DNA of 64,000 bases from Bacteroidales bacterium Phil12 (GTDB lineage: Bacteria; Bacteroidota; Bacteroidia; Bacteroidales; P3): positions 62,001-126,000 of the forward strand of contig NWBO01000064.1 in assembly GCA_002633275.1 (NCBI GenBank), given 5' to 3'. Position numbers and translations under genes: made by a program. The notes below the pieces were generated by a model that saw only the letters and a list, made by a program, of their open reading frames with translations, did no database searches and was not told the DNA's origin. Below are positions 35,560 to 44,945 of this stretch, one piece after another (position 1 is the first letter of the stretch; the number at the start of each line of letters is the position of its first letter).

Positions 35560-36882
35560 TTATTGATATTTACGTTTTACAAACCAACGATCTCTTGCAG
35601 ACAAGGATAATCCTATTTTGAAATAGTTCTCTTTTATAAGATTGTTATCCGTTGTGCCTTGCCTTCCATATTCAAAACTAAGATTGACTTTGGTACCTAT
35701 TTGTTTGATAGGTATAGCCAAGCCAACACTGACCGCCATATCGTTTATGCGTTTATCTTGCAAAAATATGTAACCATTGTCGTAACGGAAGCCAAATCGA
35801 TACGCAATCCTGCGGAAATAAGCAGCACTTGCGATGTTTGGAATATATTCCGCTCCGATATTAAACTGCCAATTGTCTTTCAACGAATTTTTGTTCTGTA
35901 ATTCAAACTCGAAATCGCTCCATTTGGTAAATGTAAAGTCAGCTTCTGCAAACAATTTGTTAGGTCTGTTGTATGAAAGACCAAAGCCAAGTTTCATTGG
36001 CATCGTTATATTAGCATCATCTTCCTTATATTGTAATGTGTCTTGCAAATAAGTAATTCCTCCGTCGGTGTAAAAGGTGTAAAACATCTGACGTCTGTCT
36101 GCCGAGAGCTTATATTTTGGAGTAAAGGTAAGACCTATGCCCAAAATATCTTCGTTACCAAAACTGTGAAAGTATTGAACGCCAAAATCCACTCCGAAAG
36201 ATGACACATCAAAGTTAGTCTCCGTTCTGTTATCAAGAAATCCTGCTGTGTCTCTGACATGTCCCAAAGAATCTTTTTGAGTCAAAAATTGTAAGGTTGA
36301 AGCCCTATAAATATTACCAAAGTAATATGATGCACTCGCTCCAATAGATAAATTGTCTGTCTTGGTTTTCAAAGGTTGATATGCAAGAGCCAAAACAAAA
36401 CGGTCAAGTCCTCCGTTTCCTTCAAAAGTCTTTACGCTGTTGATTGAAGAAAACAATGTATCAGAACCTAAATAGTTTATATCCGTTACAGGCGACAATG
36501 CCAAACCAACCTTTAATCTGTCCAAAATCGGAAACGCCAACGAAATATTGTTTATCGCCCCAACGACAGCATTAGAAGACGTTTTGGCGTTTGCAATATT
36601 GCGGAATGTGAAATCAAATCCCATATTGAAAACAAAAGTCTGCTTGTCAATAGCGAATAAAGATGCCGCATTGGTTATATTAACCTCGTTGTTTCTTGCA
36701 AATGCGTAGCCGATACCACCCATAGAAATCATACTTTGGTTCTGTCCTCTGCTCGTGTAACCTATTCCAAAACGAGAATACGGCGACGATACGTCATATT
36801 GAGCCTTTGCAACGTTTATGTTCCCAACAACGGCAAAAGCCAATAATACAATAAACAATATTTTACTTGTTCTGTGTTTCAT
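35560..36882 (-). CDS. Outer-membrane beta-barrel protein (FadL/OmpP1-like)
   Basis: This 440-residue exported protein has a signal peptide ending NVAKAQYDV and a mature part of alternating beta-strands with aromatic ends, starting SSPYSRFGIGYTSRGQNQSM. The strands and the terminal FKIGLSLSARDRWF suggest a FadL/OmpP1-type barrel that would take up hydrophobic compounds or act as a surface porin. I prefer the ATG at 36882, giving a compact signal peptide, over the ATG at 36891 three codons upstream. The start overlaps the end of the pantothenate kinase gene, so the two are likely translationally coupled. The substrate is unknown. Confidence 0.82.
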   Translation of the reverse strand: MKHRTSKILFIVLLAFAVVGNINVAKAQYDVSSPYSRFGIGYTSRGQNQSMISMGGIGYAFARNNEVNITNAASLFAIDKQTFVFNMGFDFTFRNIANAKTSSNAVVGAINNISLAFPILDRLKVGLALSPVTDINYLGSDTLFSSINSVKTFEGNGGLDRFVLALAYQPLKTKTDNLSIGASASYYFGNIYRASTLQFLTQKDSLGHVRDTAGFLDNRTETNFDVSSFGVDFGVQYFHSFGNEDILGIGLTFTPKYKLSADRRQMFYTFYTDGGITYLQDTLQYKEDDANITMPMKLGFGLSYNRPNKLFAEADFTFTKWSDFEFELQNKNSLKDNWQFNIGAEYIPNIASAAYFRRIAYRFGFRYDNGYIFLQDKRINDMAVSVGLAIPIKQIGTKVNLSFEYGRQGTTDNNLIKENYFKIGLSLSARDRWFVKRKYQ

Positions 36883-37612
36883 TAAAATCATATATATTTT
36901 TCAATCCCCAAAAGATTAGATTCTTTTCAAACGTAACATTGTTTTTAAGTTTGGAAAGAATGAACTCTCCGCTGCCGCCCGTAATCACGACTTTAATATC
37001 AGGGTTTTCGGCTTTGTAAAGATTGATAGTTTGTTCTATTTCTGCAATCGTACCATTGATAATGCCGCTCATAATACACTTTTCTGTGGTGTTGCCTATC
37101 AATTCCGTCTGCTCAATACTATTAAGTAACGGCAAATTCGCCGTAAAATTATGCAAGGCTTTATATTTTATATCCATTCCGGGGCAAATACTGCCACCAC
37201 GATAAGTGTTAGTTTCGTCCAAATAATCGAAAGTTATGCAAGTTCCCGCATCGATAACAAGAACGCTCTTGCCAAATCTTGCTTTCGCTCCCGCAACCAA
37301 ACAAATCCTGTCTTGACCCAACGTATTGCTTTGATAAGCGTTTGTAAATGAGAGTTTGGTGTTGTGATTTATTGAAAAAATTTTACAAAGTTTAGATAAT
37401 TCGCTAACAAAAACCTCATCGCTTTGTTTGTCTTTAACCGACGAAAAAATACATGCACTAATCGTAAAATTAGTGTTAAACACTAATTTATTAATGTCAG
37501 ACACTAATAAATTATTTTCAGTGATTATTTCAGCCGAATCACATACTATGTTTTCGCCGTCAAAAACCACGAACTTGTCTTTCGTATTTCCTCTGTCGAT
37601 TGCCAATAACAT
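36863..37612 (-). CDS. coaX: Type III pantothenate kinase
   Basis: This 249-residue enzyme phosphorylates pantothenate, the first step of coenzyme A synthesis. The ASKHA-fold signatures are present: phosphate-1 motif AIDRGNTKDKFV, LGQDRICLVAGAKARFG, VIDAGTCITFDYLD, and YRGGSICPGMDIKYKALH. The dispersed 21-bp repeat (locus 3) overlaps codons for about residues 33-53 (NNLLVSDINKLVFNTNFTIS), in frame, without disrupting the catalytic motifs. The ATG overlaps the stop codon of the upstream acidic-protein gene by one base, and its own 3' end overlaps the barrel gene, so the three form one tight unit. Confidence 0.92.
   Translation of the reverse strand: MLLAIDRGNTKDKFVVFDGENIVCDSAEIITENNLLVSDINKLVFNTNFTISACIFSSVKDKQSDEVFVSELSKLCKIFSINHNTKLSFTNAYQSNTLGQDRICLVAGAKARFGKSVLVIDAGTCITFDYLDETNTYRGGSICPGMDIKYKALHNFTANLPLLNSIEQTELIGNTTEKCIMSGIINGTIAEIEQTINLYKAENPDIKVVITGGSGEFILSKLKNNVTFEKNLIFWGLKNIYDFNETQNK
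37453..37515. repeat. Dispersed 21-bp repeat, locus 3 (inside coaX)
   Basis: Three 21-base units lie at 37453-37473, 37474-37494 and 37495-37515. The middle one, beginning TGTTAAACACTAATTTATT, is identical to the intergenic unit at 28597. coaX is read from the other strand. Confidence 0.85.
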
Positions 37613-38298
37613 TATAACGGTAACGGATATTGGCTTAGAAATTCAGACAAGTTGAAATACGGAAAATACGTCTCTCTTTGCATCCAACACTTATCCAAAT
37701 CCAAAGCATTGTTATTAGAATCAAAAATATCGTAAGTCTTTTTCACTAATACGCCCTTATCGGTGTAATAATACTCACTACGTTCAAAAGCAACCTCTGC
37801 ACAACCCGAATTATAAGTGTTGTACTTGCGAACAAAGAATATAAGTTTGCCGTCTTGATTGTAAATTCGTTCATATATATAGTCCCAAGCCTTATGGTTC
37901 TCGTTATAGAGGGTTTGACGGATAAAAGTAAAGTCATAATCCTCGCTGTCCTTACCTTTTATAACATCGAATTTCTGAGAAAGGGTATTCTGCTCCGTTT
38001 CATCATATTCCGTGATATTGCTATCATTATTATATATAGCAAAGCGAGTACCTATGGAATCCTCTTCAAACATCTCTTTAAGGATATCAAGGATATTTTC
38101 GGTAACAGCCACACTCAACTCGCCCTCTTCACTATCCACTTCGACTATCAAGGACTCCGAATCTATCTCTTCTTCTTCGTCTTGCTCCGCAAGTTCGGTA
38201 TCTATTTTTTCTCCACCATCGCTCATTGGTTCTTGTGCATACAAATCAACACATGAACCAATGAAAAACGAAAGGATTATAAATCTTAAATATTTCAT
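37612..38298 (-). CDS. Exported acidic protein of unknown function
   Basis: This 228-residue protein has a signal peptide (LRFIILSFFIGSCVDLYAQE). A strongly acidic segment follows (TELAEQDEEEEIDSES), then a C-terminal half rich in aromatic residues that looks structured (YTDKGVLVKKTYDIFDSNNN). I do not recognise a family. It overlaps coaX by one base and probably lies in the same transcript, but nothing links it to coenzyme A metabolism. A periplasmic location is likely. The aminopeptidase C gene lies 18 bases upstream on the same strand. Confidence 0.75.
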   Translation of the reverse strand: MKYLRFIILSFFIGSCVDLYAQEPMSDGGEKIDTELAEQDEEEEIDSESLIVEVDSEEGELSVAVTENILDILKEMFEEDSIGTRFAIYNNDSNITEYDETEQNTLSQKFDVIKGKDSEDYDFTFIRQTLYNENHKAWDYIYERIYNQDGKLIFFVRKYNTYNSGCAEVAFERSEYYYTDKGVLVKKTYDIFDSNNNALDLDKCWMQRETYFPYFNLSEFLSQYPLPL

Positions 38299-38316
38299 TA
38301 TTTTTAGTTCAACGGA

Positions 38317-39699
38317 TTACTCGTCCATAAACATAGGGTCCCAAGGTGGAAGCATTGTAGGTTTTTGTTTCAATATGTCCAAAATATTTTGAGGAACATA
38401 TTTTTTATCAACAACCAAACGGAACATATATTCATTGAACCATTCATCTGTCATAATCAAATGACCTTGATAACCTGCGTTGGGACCCCAAGAGTTTTCA
38501 ACCATCCATTTTGTAGGTTTATTGGTAGTAGGGTCAATATCGACAGCAACCAACGTCATTGCGTGTGAAGAACCCGAAGCAAAGGTTTGGATTCTTTGTT
38601 TTTTATCCATAGAGAATTTAACGTCGAACAATGTCTCGTAATCATAATTGTTCAAATCCAATGTTCCAGCTTCGCCGTCATAGAATTTACCGACATCGCA
38701 AGAGAAATACATCAAAGTGGAGTCTTTAATGGAATTGATTGCACAAGTCTTGATGTCGTCGGCAGGCAAATTGATATAAAGCCAATTGTGTCCGTCCATA
38801 GTGTGGCGGTCGTTCTCTATTTCATATAGTTTATAGTATTCGCGTGAAGGGTCGTTCATAAGCATAACGTATGAATTAACAAGGTCGATACCGATAAACT
38901 TATCGTAAAAACTTTTAGGAGTAAATTTCTCGTTATTAGCGATAACCTTGCCGTCTTTGTCTTTAAGAGTGTATGTAAATTCGGTGATAGGTTCTCCGTA
39001 TGCCATAACCAACATCTTATATATCTCGGCAAGCATTTCGATTTTACGATTTTCAACATTACCTTTCATACTACGCAACTCCAAAGCATCTTCTTTAAGT
39101 TTCAAAGTAATAAGGTCGTCTATACGTGAAGTGTTATTGGAATTGTATGTCTCAGGCACAACGCTTGCAGGCACAACGCCGTATTTTGTTACCAAATCGA
39201 TAACACCGCAAAACGTTCCTCCGTCAGACAATGCGTTTTTCAACAACCATTCATTATCTTTGCTTGTCAGAGGTTCATTCTTGTGTTTGATGATTAATGA
39301 CAAGAACAAATTACTTTTCTCTAACTGGTCGTAGAAGAATAGATAATTTTGAGACAATTCAAAAGCTCCCAAATTGTATTCTTGAATCATTTTGTTACGA
39401 AGTACATTGAATCCGCTGAACATCCAACATCTTCCACTCTGCTTTTGATCCGTTATTCCCTTATTAGGAACTCGGTTTGAAAATTCTCCATTAACGTTTA
39501 TCTTGTTTGTCGGATTTATCGCCAATTTACGAATGTCGTTGTTGGCAACAATTTTTCCCAAAGCCTTGTTAGTAGATTTTTTCTCGTATGATGATTTGAT
39601 TTTGTTCAAATCACTTACAGACAACCCGCCTACACCATTCTGTGCAAAAAGACTCAATGATAAGCCTAATGCCAATATACTAAAAACTATCTTTTTCAT
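38317..39699 (-). CDS. Exported aminopeptidase C / bleomycin-hydrolase-type cysteine peptidase
   Basis: This 460-residue peptidase of the papain superfamily (C1B) trims amino acids from peptide N-termini. The nucleophile lies in ITDQKQSGRCWMFSGFNVLR. The histidine and asparagine lie in ASGSSHAMTLVAVDI and TKWMVENSWG. The N-terminal signal peptide (LALGLSLSLFAQNG) is unusual compared with the cytosolic bleomycin hydrolases of most bacteria, and points to a periplasmic or secreted enzyme, as in several oral and gut Bacteroidetes that live on peptides. The C-terminal tail beyond the catalytic domain is short. It lies five bases after purL on the same strand. Confidence 0.9.
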   Translation of the reverse strand: MKKIVFSILALGLSLSLFAQNGVGGLSVSDLNKIKSSYEKKSTNKALGKIVANNDIRKLAINPTNKINVNGEFSNRVPNKGITDQKQSGRCWMFSGFNVLRNKMIQEYNLGAFELSQNYLFFYDQLEKSNLFLSLIIKHKNEPLTSKDNEWLLKNALSDGGTFCGVIDLVTKYGVVPASVVPETYNSNNTSRIDDLITLKLKEDALELRSMKGNVENRKIEMLAEIYKMLVMAYGEPITEFTYTLKDKDGKVIANNEKFTPKSFYDKFIGIDLVNSYVMLMNDPSREYYKLYEIENDRHTMDGHNWLYINLPADDIKTCAINSIKDSTLMYFSCDVGKFYDGEAGTLDLNNYDYETLFDVKFSMDKKQRIQTFASGSSHAMTLVAVDIDPTTNKPTKWMVENSWGPNAGYQGHLIMTDEWFNEYMFRLVVDKKYVPQNILDILKQKPTMLPPWDPMFMDE

Positions 39700-39704
39700 T
39701 TCTC

Positions 39705-41942
39705 TTATTTTTCCATTTCGTCTCCGATAACGTTGTCATACACTTTGGCGTATTCGCAAACGCAACCGAAATCTTCGTTATTTACCTTGATTTGTCCATT
39801 AGTAGTCTTACCTATCAAAGAACAAGGAACATTATATTTTGACAATATTGCGTTAAACTCGTCTTTCTTATCCTTTGCTATTGTTACCACAATACGCGAT
39901 TGACTTTCGCCAAACAAGAAACTATCCAAACGAACGTTTTTGTCTGATGTGATGTCAAATCCCAAATGATTGACCATAGAAGACTCCAACAAGTTCATAA
40001 ACAATCCGCCGTCCGAAACATCGTGTGCCGATTGCAAGATTTTGGATTTTATCAACTCTTTAACACATTGTTGTAAGTTAAACTCTTTATCCATATCGAA
40101 ATAAGGGACATCGGATAACTTAACACCACAATAGTTATAAAGATACTCCGAAGAGTTGATATCATCAACAATCTCTCCCAATAAATAAATGTCTTCGTTT
40201 TCGTTTTTGAAATCCAATCCCATTTGATTGGTCTTATCAACCGTACCAACCATACCTATAACAGGGGAAGGCATAACTGCTTCAACAACTCCGTTGATTG
40301 AGGCTTGGTTGTAGAAAGAAACATTACCACCCGTAACAGGAGTAGAGAATTTAATACAAGCCTCGCTCATACCTTTGACGGCATTAACGAACTGCCAATA
40401 AGTTTCAGGTTTATACGGGTTACCGAAATTACAACAATTGGTTACTGCCAATGGCTCTCCGCCTGTACAAACTATATTGCGCGCTGCTTCGGCAACAGCC
40501 ATCTCCGTTCCTTTGAACGGATCGGAATAAACATAACGAGAATTACAATCACAAGTCATAGCAATACCATTCTTGCAACCTTTGATATTGGCAACGCCAC
40601 TATCTGCCGGACGATTGGTTGTCATATTCCTTGTTCCAACCATAGTGTCGTATTGCTCAATAACCCAACGTTTGGAAGCAAGGTTTGGATTCTTAACCAT
40701 AGCCTTTGCAATATCTTTTGCTTCATTAATCGTAGGTTCTTTGATGCTATCGATTTTGAAATCCTTACGTTTTTCGTAATAAGCAGGTTCTGTATATTCT
40801 CTATCGTATTGAGGTGCGCCGCCGCCAAGTACCAATGTCGAAGCAGGAACTTGTGCAACCAATTCGCCTTTCCAATAGAAATAAAGCATATCCTCATCTA
40901 TCACTTCACCAATCTTCTTACAATTCAAATCCCATTTATCAAAGATTTTCTCAACAACTTCTTCCTGTCCCTTCTTTACTACAACAAGCATACGCTCTTG
41001 GCTTTCGCTCAATAGGATTTCCCATGCTTCTATGTTCTGCTGACGCAATGGAACTTCGTCCAAATTGATTTTCATTCCGCTGCCACCTTTCTCACTCATT
41101 TCTGATGTTGAACAAATGATACCGGCGGCACCCATATCCTGCATACCTACTATCGCTCCGCTACGACCTAATTCCAAAGAAGCCTCCATTAATAATTTCT
41201 CTTGGAATGGGTCTCCCACCTGAATCGAAGGTATATCGTCCGCACTGTTTTCAGTAACATCGGCAGAAGCGAATGTTGCTCCGTGAATACCGTCTTTACC
41301 CGTTGCCGAACCTACAATATACACAGGATTGCCTGCACCTTTGGCAACAGCCGATATAAGATCCGATTTCTTCATTATACCAACGCTCATCGCATTGACC
41401 AACGGGTTATTCTCAAAACATTCATCGAAGAAAACCTCTCCACCCAACACAGGAACACCGAATGAATTGCCATAATGGGATATACCTTTAACCGTACCAC
41501 GGAATAAATGTTTTGCGTGTTTTGAACTTAACTCTCCAAAACGTAAAGCATTCAATTGTGCAATAGGTCTTGCACCCATAGTGAAAATATCTCTGTTGAT
41601 ACCGCCTACACCTGTTGCAGCACCCTGGAATGGTTCTACGGCACAAGGGTGATTGTGGCTCTCAATCTTAAACACACACGCTCTTCCGTCGCCAACATCT
41701 ACCATACCGGCGTTCTCTTCGCCCGGAGCAACCAATATTTGTTTGCCCTCCTTTGGTAGTTTCTTAATCCATTTGATACTGTTCTTGTATGAAGCGTGTT
41801 CGCTCCACATAACAGAATATATACTCAATTCGGTAAAATTAGGAGTTCTTCCTCCAAGATACTCTTTGATTTGTTCAAATTCCTCCGTCAATAAACCCAA
41901 TTTATGAGCGGTCTCAACGGTAACTTCTTCAGCCTTTATCAT
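39705..41942 (-). CDS. purL: Phosphoribosylformylglycinamidine synthase, small-type PurL subunit
   Basis: This 745-residue protein catalyses the ATP-dependent step that makes formylglycinamidine ribonucleotide in purine synthesis. Motifs include IKIESHNHPCAVEPFQGAAT-like KIESHNHPCAVEPFQGAATG, GGINRDIFTMGARPIAQLNA and DVSDGGLFMNLLESS. The length fits the small subunit form, which needs separate PurQ (glutaminase) and PurS proteins. Neither is in this window, so they must lie elsewhere. Many Bacteroidales, as I recall, have the fused 1200-residue enzyme instead, so the small form is worth noting. A -7 box at 41972 on this strand precedes it. Confidence 0.93.
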   Translation of the reverse strand: MIKAEEVTVETAHKLGLLTEEFEQIKEYLGGRTPNFTELSIYSVMWSEHASYKNSIKWIKKLPKEGKQILVAPGEENAGMVDVGDGRACVFKIESHNHPCAVEPFQGAATGVGGINRDIFTMGARPIAQLNALRFGELSSKHAKHLFRGTVKGISHYGNSFGVPVLGGEVFFDECFENNPLVNAMSVGIMKKSDLISAVAKGAGNPVYIVGSATGKDGIHGATFASADVTENSADDIPSIQVGDPFQEKLLMEASLELGRSGAIVGMQDMGAAGIICSTSEMSEKGGSGMKINLDEVPLRQQNIEAWEILLSESQERMLVVVKKGQEEVVEKIFDKWDLNCKKIGEVIDEDMLYFYWKGELVAQVPASTLVLGGGAPQYDREYTEPAYYEKRKDFKIDSIKEPTINEAKDIAKAMVKNPNLASKRWVIEQYDTMVGTRNMTTNRPADSGVANIKGCKNGIAMTCDCNSRYVYSDPFKGTEMAVAEAARNIVCTGGEPLAVTNCCNFGNPYKPETYWQFVNAVKGMSEACIKFSTPVTGGNVSFYNQASINGVVEAVMPSPVIGMVGTVDKTNQMGLDFKNENEDIYLLGEIVDDINSSEYLYNYCGVKLSDVPYFDMDKEFNLQQCVKELIKSKILQSAHDVSDGGLFMNLLESSMVNHLGFDITSDKNVRLDSFLFGESQSRIVVTIAKDKKDEFNAILSKYNVPCSLIGKTTNGQIKVNNEDFGCVCEYAKVYDNVIGDEMEK

Positions 41943-41971
41943 AGTACTATGTATTTTTTCGTTTTGCGGTG

Positions 41972-41979
41972 CAAAAATA
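41972..41979 (-). promoter_or_regulatory. Putative -7 box of purL
   Basis: The minus strand reads TATTTTTG, which fits TAnnTTTG, about 30 bases before the purL ATG. Confidence 0.5.
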
Positions 41980-42109
41980 CAAAAATTTCATATAAAAATA
42001 CGTTATACCCGTCTAAAAAATACTTTTATACATATAATTATGTTGTATCATGGTTTTGAAACCTTATCTTCTCGACTCAAAAAAATAATATCGCAAACTA
42101 CGAAATTAG

Positions 42110-42151
42110 TGTTTAACACTATTTCGCTAATGTTTAACACTATTTTTGTGG
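42110..42151. repeat. Dispersed 21-bp repeat, locus 4 (intergenic)
   Basis: Two units, TGTTTAACACTATTTCGCTA at 42110 and TGTTTAACACTATTTTTGTG at 42131, represent the family in opposite orientation to loci 1 and 2. Confidence 0.7.
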
Positions 42152-42594
42152 TTTATGGATTCGCTGTTTTCAATTATGGATTTATGTATTTTTCTTGCGT
42201 TTTGTATGATTTTTTACGTTTTTTTGAATTTTTCTCAAAAATAATTCAATTTTTTCTTGGTGAATTAAAAAAATGTTAATATCTTTGCCGAACCAAAGCA
42301 AGCGAAACGTAATAATAACAAAAAAACATAGCGAATGAATGACAACTATCATCTTTTAATTTTTCAGCATCAAATTTTTTTAGAGAGTATTTTAATAAAT
42401 TTTTTGCCCCAGCATTTTTCACAAAGAATGTTGCGGTAAAATCTTTTTGTATTTCCCAAAAACTTTTTTGATACATAGATATTCTTTTAAGGGACAATAA
42501 GAATTTAATACATAAACCAATAAAACAAAGAAAGGAGTAGATTTTTTCACAGTCCCATTCAAAAACACGAAGCATCTAAAAGAGTTTCATTTTC

Positions 42595-42632
42595 GACGGA
42601 TAAATAACTTTGCAAGCTGTTATTTAGTCGTC
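42595..42632 (+). promoter_or_regulatory. Promoter embedded in inverted repeat, lipoprotein copy 1
   Basis: GACG and TAAATAAC pair with GTTATTTA and CGTC, and the left arm overlaps the -7 box TAACTTTG (42605-42612). The same arrangement precedes copy 2 at 44300. The symmetry suggests an operator or a leader hairpin. Confidence 0.65.
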
Positions 42633-42671
42633 ATAACATAGAAAAGCCTGCGTAATTAAAACACATAAAAA

Positions 42672-43142
42672 ATGAAAAGAATCATGAAAATTGTAGCCGT
42701 TGCTACATTATTATTCGGAACAAGTACAGTATTTACTGCTTGTAACAACGAAGAAAACGAACTTTCCAAAAATCAACAAGGAAGATATTGGAAACAAGAA
42801 AACGTAGAGAGGACTCCAACCGCGAAAATGAAAGAAGGTGAGTATGGTCACTTCCTAGTAAAAAGAATAATTGATGGGAAAGAAATTGAATTTATCGTAT
42901 GGGGATTTAAGGATAGAATCTCTGGACAAATTGACATTTCAACTATAAGAGAAATCTTAACCTCCGATGGTCGTACGGTTGATATACTTCCTGGTGGTAC
43001 AACTTTACATCCAAATGGTGAAGCTCATTTTATCGTGAGAGATCCCCGTGGTAATCGTGATAATGACATTCATCTATACATTACTTATGATGAATTTGTA
43101 AGTTTCTTTGTACCTGAATATTCTGTTATTGAAAGAGATTAA
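42672..43142 (+). CDS. Lipoprotein of unknown function, copy 1 of duplicated pair
   Basis: This 156-residue protein has a lipoprotein signal (MKRIMKIVAVATLLFGTSTV, then FTAC with the lipidated cysteine at about residue 24). No family is recognised in the mature part, which ends in DIHLYITYDEFVSFFVPEYS. A nonsense-broken paralogue with nearly identical promoter and signal peptide sequence lies at 44377. Each copy is followed by a T9SS leucine-rich-repeat gene, so a whole two-gene unit was duplicated. Acquisition of an RBS-proximal hairpin promoter suggests shared regulation. Confidence 0.75.
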   Translation: MKRIMKIVAVATLLFGTSTVFTACNNEENELSKNQQGRYWKQENVERTPTAKMKEGEYGHFLVKRIIDGKEIEFIVWGFKDRISGQIDISTIREILTSDGRTVDILPGGTTLHPNGEAHFIVRDPRGNRDNDIHLYITYDEFVSFFVPEYSVIERD

Positions 43143-43211
43143 TTATTTAGCACTAGTAGTATTACTTTTAATTTAAGTAATACTACTTGAAAATTTAAGA
43201 CGAAAAAGACA

Positions 43212-44255
43212 ATGAAAAAAATTATTTTATTATTTAGTTTTATTTTGTGTGGAATTATTACCACCGCACAAGAAGCGAATATGGATTACTATATTCACTT
43301 GAAAATAACTCCGAACACTACATTATACTTTACCATATATTGCTTTGAAGACGATACTCCAATATATATTGTAAATGGAGATAAAGACACAACGATGTAT
43401 TTTCCTAAATTATATTTGGACAAAAAATCTGCGAAACAATTTTTTAATAAAAAAAGTGTTGACTTACAAGTATTCAAGATAGCAAATGTAAAAAACGAAA
43501 GTGTTGATTTTTATATTTATGGTGATGTCGCTTATTTCCGATGTCAAGAACAATCTAATGTGCAATCTATAAATATAAAACATAATCCAATTCTTGAATG
43601 GTTATCCGTTCAAGATACTCCGATAAGTTCATTAGATGTAAGTAATAATCCAAATCTTAAAGTGTTACTTCTATGCAGTAACAATCTTACATCACTAAAT
43701 CTTTCCAATAATCCAAAATTAAAACTTTTGGCTGTACATGGCAATCCATGGACAACAGAAATGCTTGACCAAATAATGTGTTCTTTAACGGATAGAACTG
43801 GTAAGGGCGACACTATTGATACACAAAGCCCAGACGATATTGGCAAAGGACAATTGGAATTGATTTCTAGTCCAAATGACAAAAATTATAACAAGTTTAT
43901 GCAAACCAATCTTGCGAATGCAATAAACAAAAACTGGGTATTAGTAGATTATAAATTGACTGAGATGCCTTTGCAAACAAATGGCGATTACGATTGCAGT
44001 TCAGGTACTGAATACGTTGCCGAAGCAATGGATCTAAATGTTTTTCCTAATCCTGCATCGGATATATTGAATATTTCTTGCAATGAAATAATCAAATCCG
44101 TCAACCTTATCAATATTCTTGGACAAGAAGTGTATCACCAAAAGGGTAATCAACCAAATGCTCAGATAAACACTTCAAAACTAACAAGCGGTAATTATAT
44201 TCTGAAAATCGAAACATTAGAAAACATAATTACCAAGAGTATTATTATAAATTAG
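43212..44255 (+). CDS. T9SS-exported leucine-rich-repeat protein, copy 1
   Basis: This 347-residue surface protein starts with a signal peptide (FSFILCGIITTAQE). A short set of leucine-rich repeats follows in the middle: SSLDVSNNPNLKVLLLCSNN and LTSLNLSNNPKLKLLAVHGN. The C-terminal 75 residues are a type A sorting domain (LNVFPNPASDILNISCNEII, then GQEVYHQ and GNYILKIETLENI), which directs passage through the type IX secretion system and attachment to the cell surface. The repeats may bind host or other proteins. The C-terminal DNA is nearly identical to that of the copy at 44946, while the N-terminal halves have diverged. Confidence 0.88.
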   Translation: MKKIILLFSFILCGIITTAQEANMDYYIHLKITPNTTLYFTIYCFEDDTPIYIVNGDKDTTMYFPKLYLDKKSAKQFFNKKSVDLQVFKIANVKNESVDFYIYGDVAYFRCQEQSNVQSINIKHNPILEWLSVQDTPISSLDVSNNPNLKVLLLCSNNLTSLNLSNNPKLKLLAVHGNPWTTEMLDQIMCSLTDRTGKGDTIDTQSPDDIGKGQLELISSPNDKNYNKFMQTNLANAINKNWVLVDYKLTEMPLQTNGDYDCSSGTEYVAEAMDLNVFPNPASDILNISCNEIIKSVNLINILGQEVYHQKGNQPNAQINTSKLTSGNYILKIETLENIITKSIIIN

Positions 44256-44299
44256 AATAACAATTATGATTTTGAATTAACGAAAAAACTTTGTAATCC

Positions 44300-44332
44300 G
44301 ACGAATAAATAACTTTGCAGACTGTTATTTAG
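44300..44332 (+). promoter_or_regulatory. Promoter embedded in inverted repeat, lipoprotein copy 2
   Basis: TAAATAAC and GTTATTTA flank the -7 box TAACTTTG (44310-44317), matching the copy 1 promoter. The outer GACG/CGTC pair is partly lost here. Confidence 0.6.
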
Positions 44333-44376
44333 CCATCATAATTAAAAAAGCCTGCGTAATTAAAACACATAAAAAA

Positions 44377-44868
44377 ATGAAAAGAATTATGAAAATTGTA
44401 GCCGTTGGTACATTATTATTTGGAACAAGTGAATTTTTCACTGCTTGCAACAATGAAAATGAACTTTATGCAGACCAACAAGGGCGATATTGGAATCAGC
44501 AACATGACGAACAAATTGTTAAAAAAGTGGCGGAAAGTTGATGGTACCATATATTTATTGAAAAACGTGATGCCAATGGCAATTATTACATAATTGAAAT
44601 ATGGGTGTATGGTACGTTTGATACTTCAACGGGCACTGCGTTAGCAATGGATTTGGCTCATCAAAACGTAGTTACTGGAATTATTTGGCGTGCCGGAACA
44701 CAGTATAGTACTTTCACTGGAAATTTATATATTCCTGGAGAAAGAGAAAACCCTGTACGAGAGAAATTTACTTTATTAGATCCCGATCGTAACATCATTG
44801 AGACATTTACCCCAGTAGAAATGGGTAGGTTCTTTGTTGGCGAACGTATTGACAATGAAATAAGATAA
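44377..44868 (+). pseudogene. Lipoprotein copy 2, interrupted by one in-frame TGA
   Basis: Translation from 44377 gives MKRIMKIVAVGTLLFGTSEF and the lipobox FTAC as in copy 1. It continues to a TGA at 44539-44541 and then stays open in the same frame for 109 codons to the stop at 44866-44868. Without the TGA it would be a protein of about 163 residues (...VAES, stop, WYHIFIEKRDANG...). Similarity to copy 1 extends over signal and promoter; the second half is diverged. A single nonsense mutation is the simplest reading, because TGA is used as a stop by other genes here, for example cas12a. Sequencing error is possible. Confidence 0.75.
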
Positions 44869-44945
44869 GTTATCGTTAAAACCCGAAATATTTGGCAGTG
44901 ATATTTGCAGTAATACTGCCAAATATTTCATAAATTTTAAAAGAC

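Larger units (their letters stand above)
41943..42671. other. Long intergenic region with repeat locus 4 and lipoprotein promoter
   Basis: No convincing gene is seen in 729 bases. It holds the minus-strand -7 box of purL, one locus of the 21-bp repeat (42110-42151), an unassigned plus-strand -7-like box (TATCTTTG, 42280-42287) and the promoter hairpin at 42595-42632. Confidence 0.6.

Noticed and set aside
42276-42575. Minus-strand open frame of 99 codons
   Set aside because: No recognisable protein, no promoter or start context, low-complexity hydrophobic content, and it lies in the leader region of the duplicated lipoprotein.
44539-44541. TGA as a recoded sense codon
   Set aside because: TGA ends cas12a, the second integrase and other genes in the window, so recoding is unlikely; nonsense mutation is simpler.
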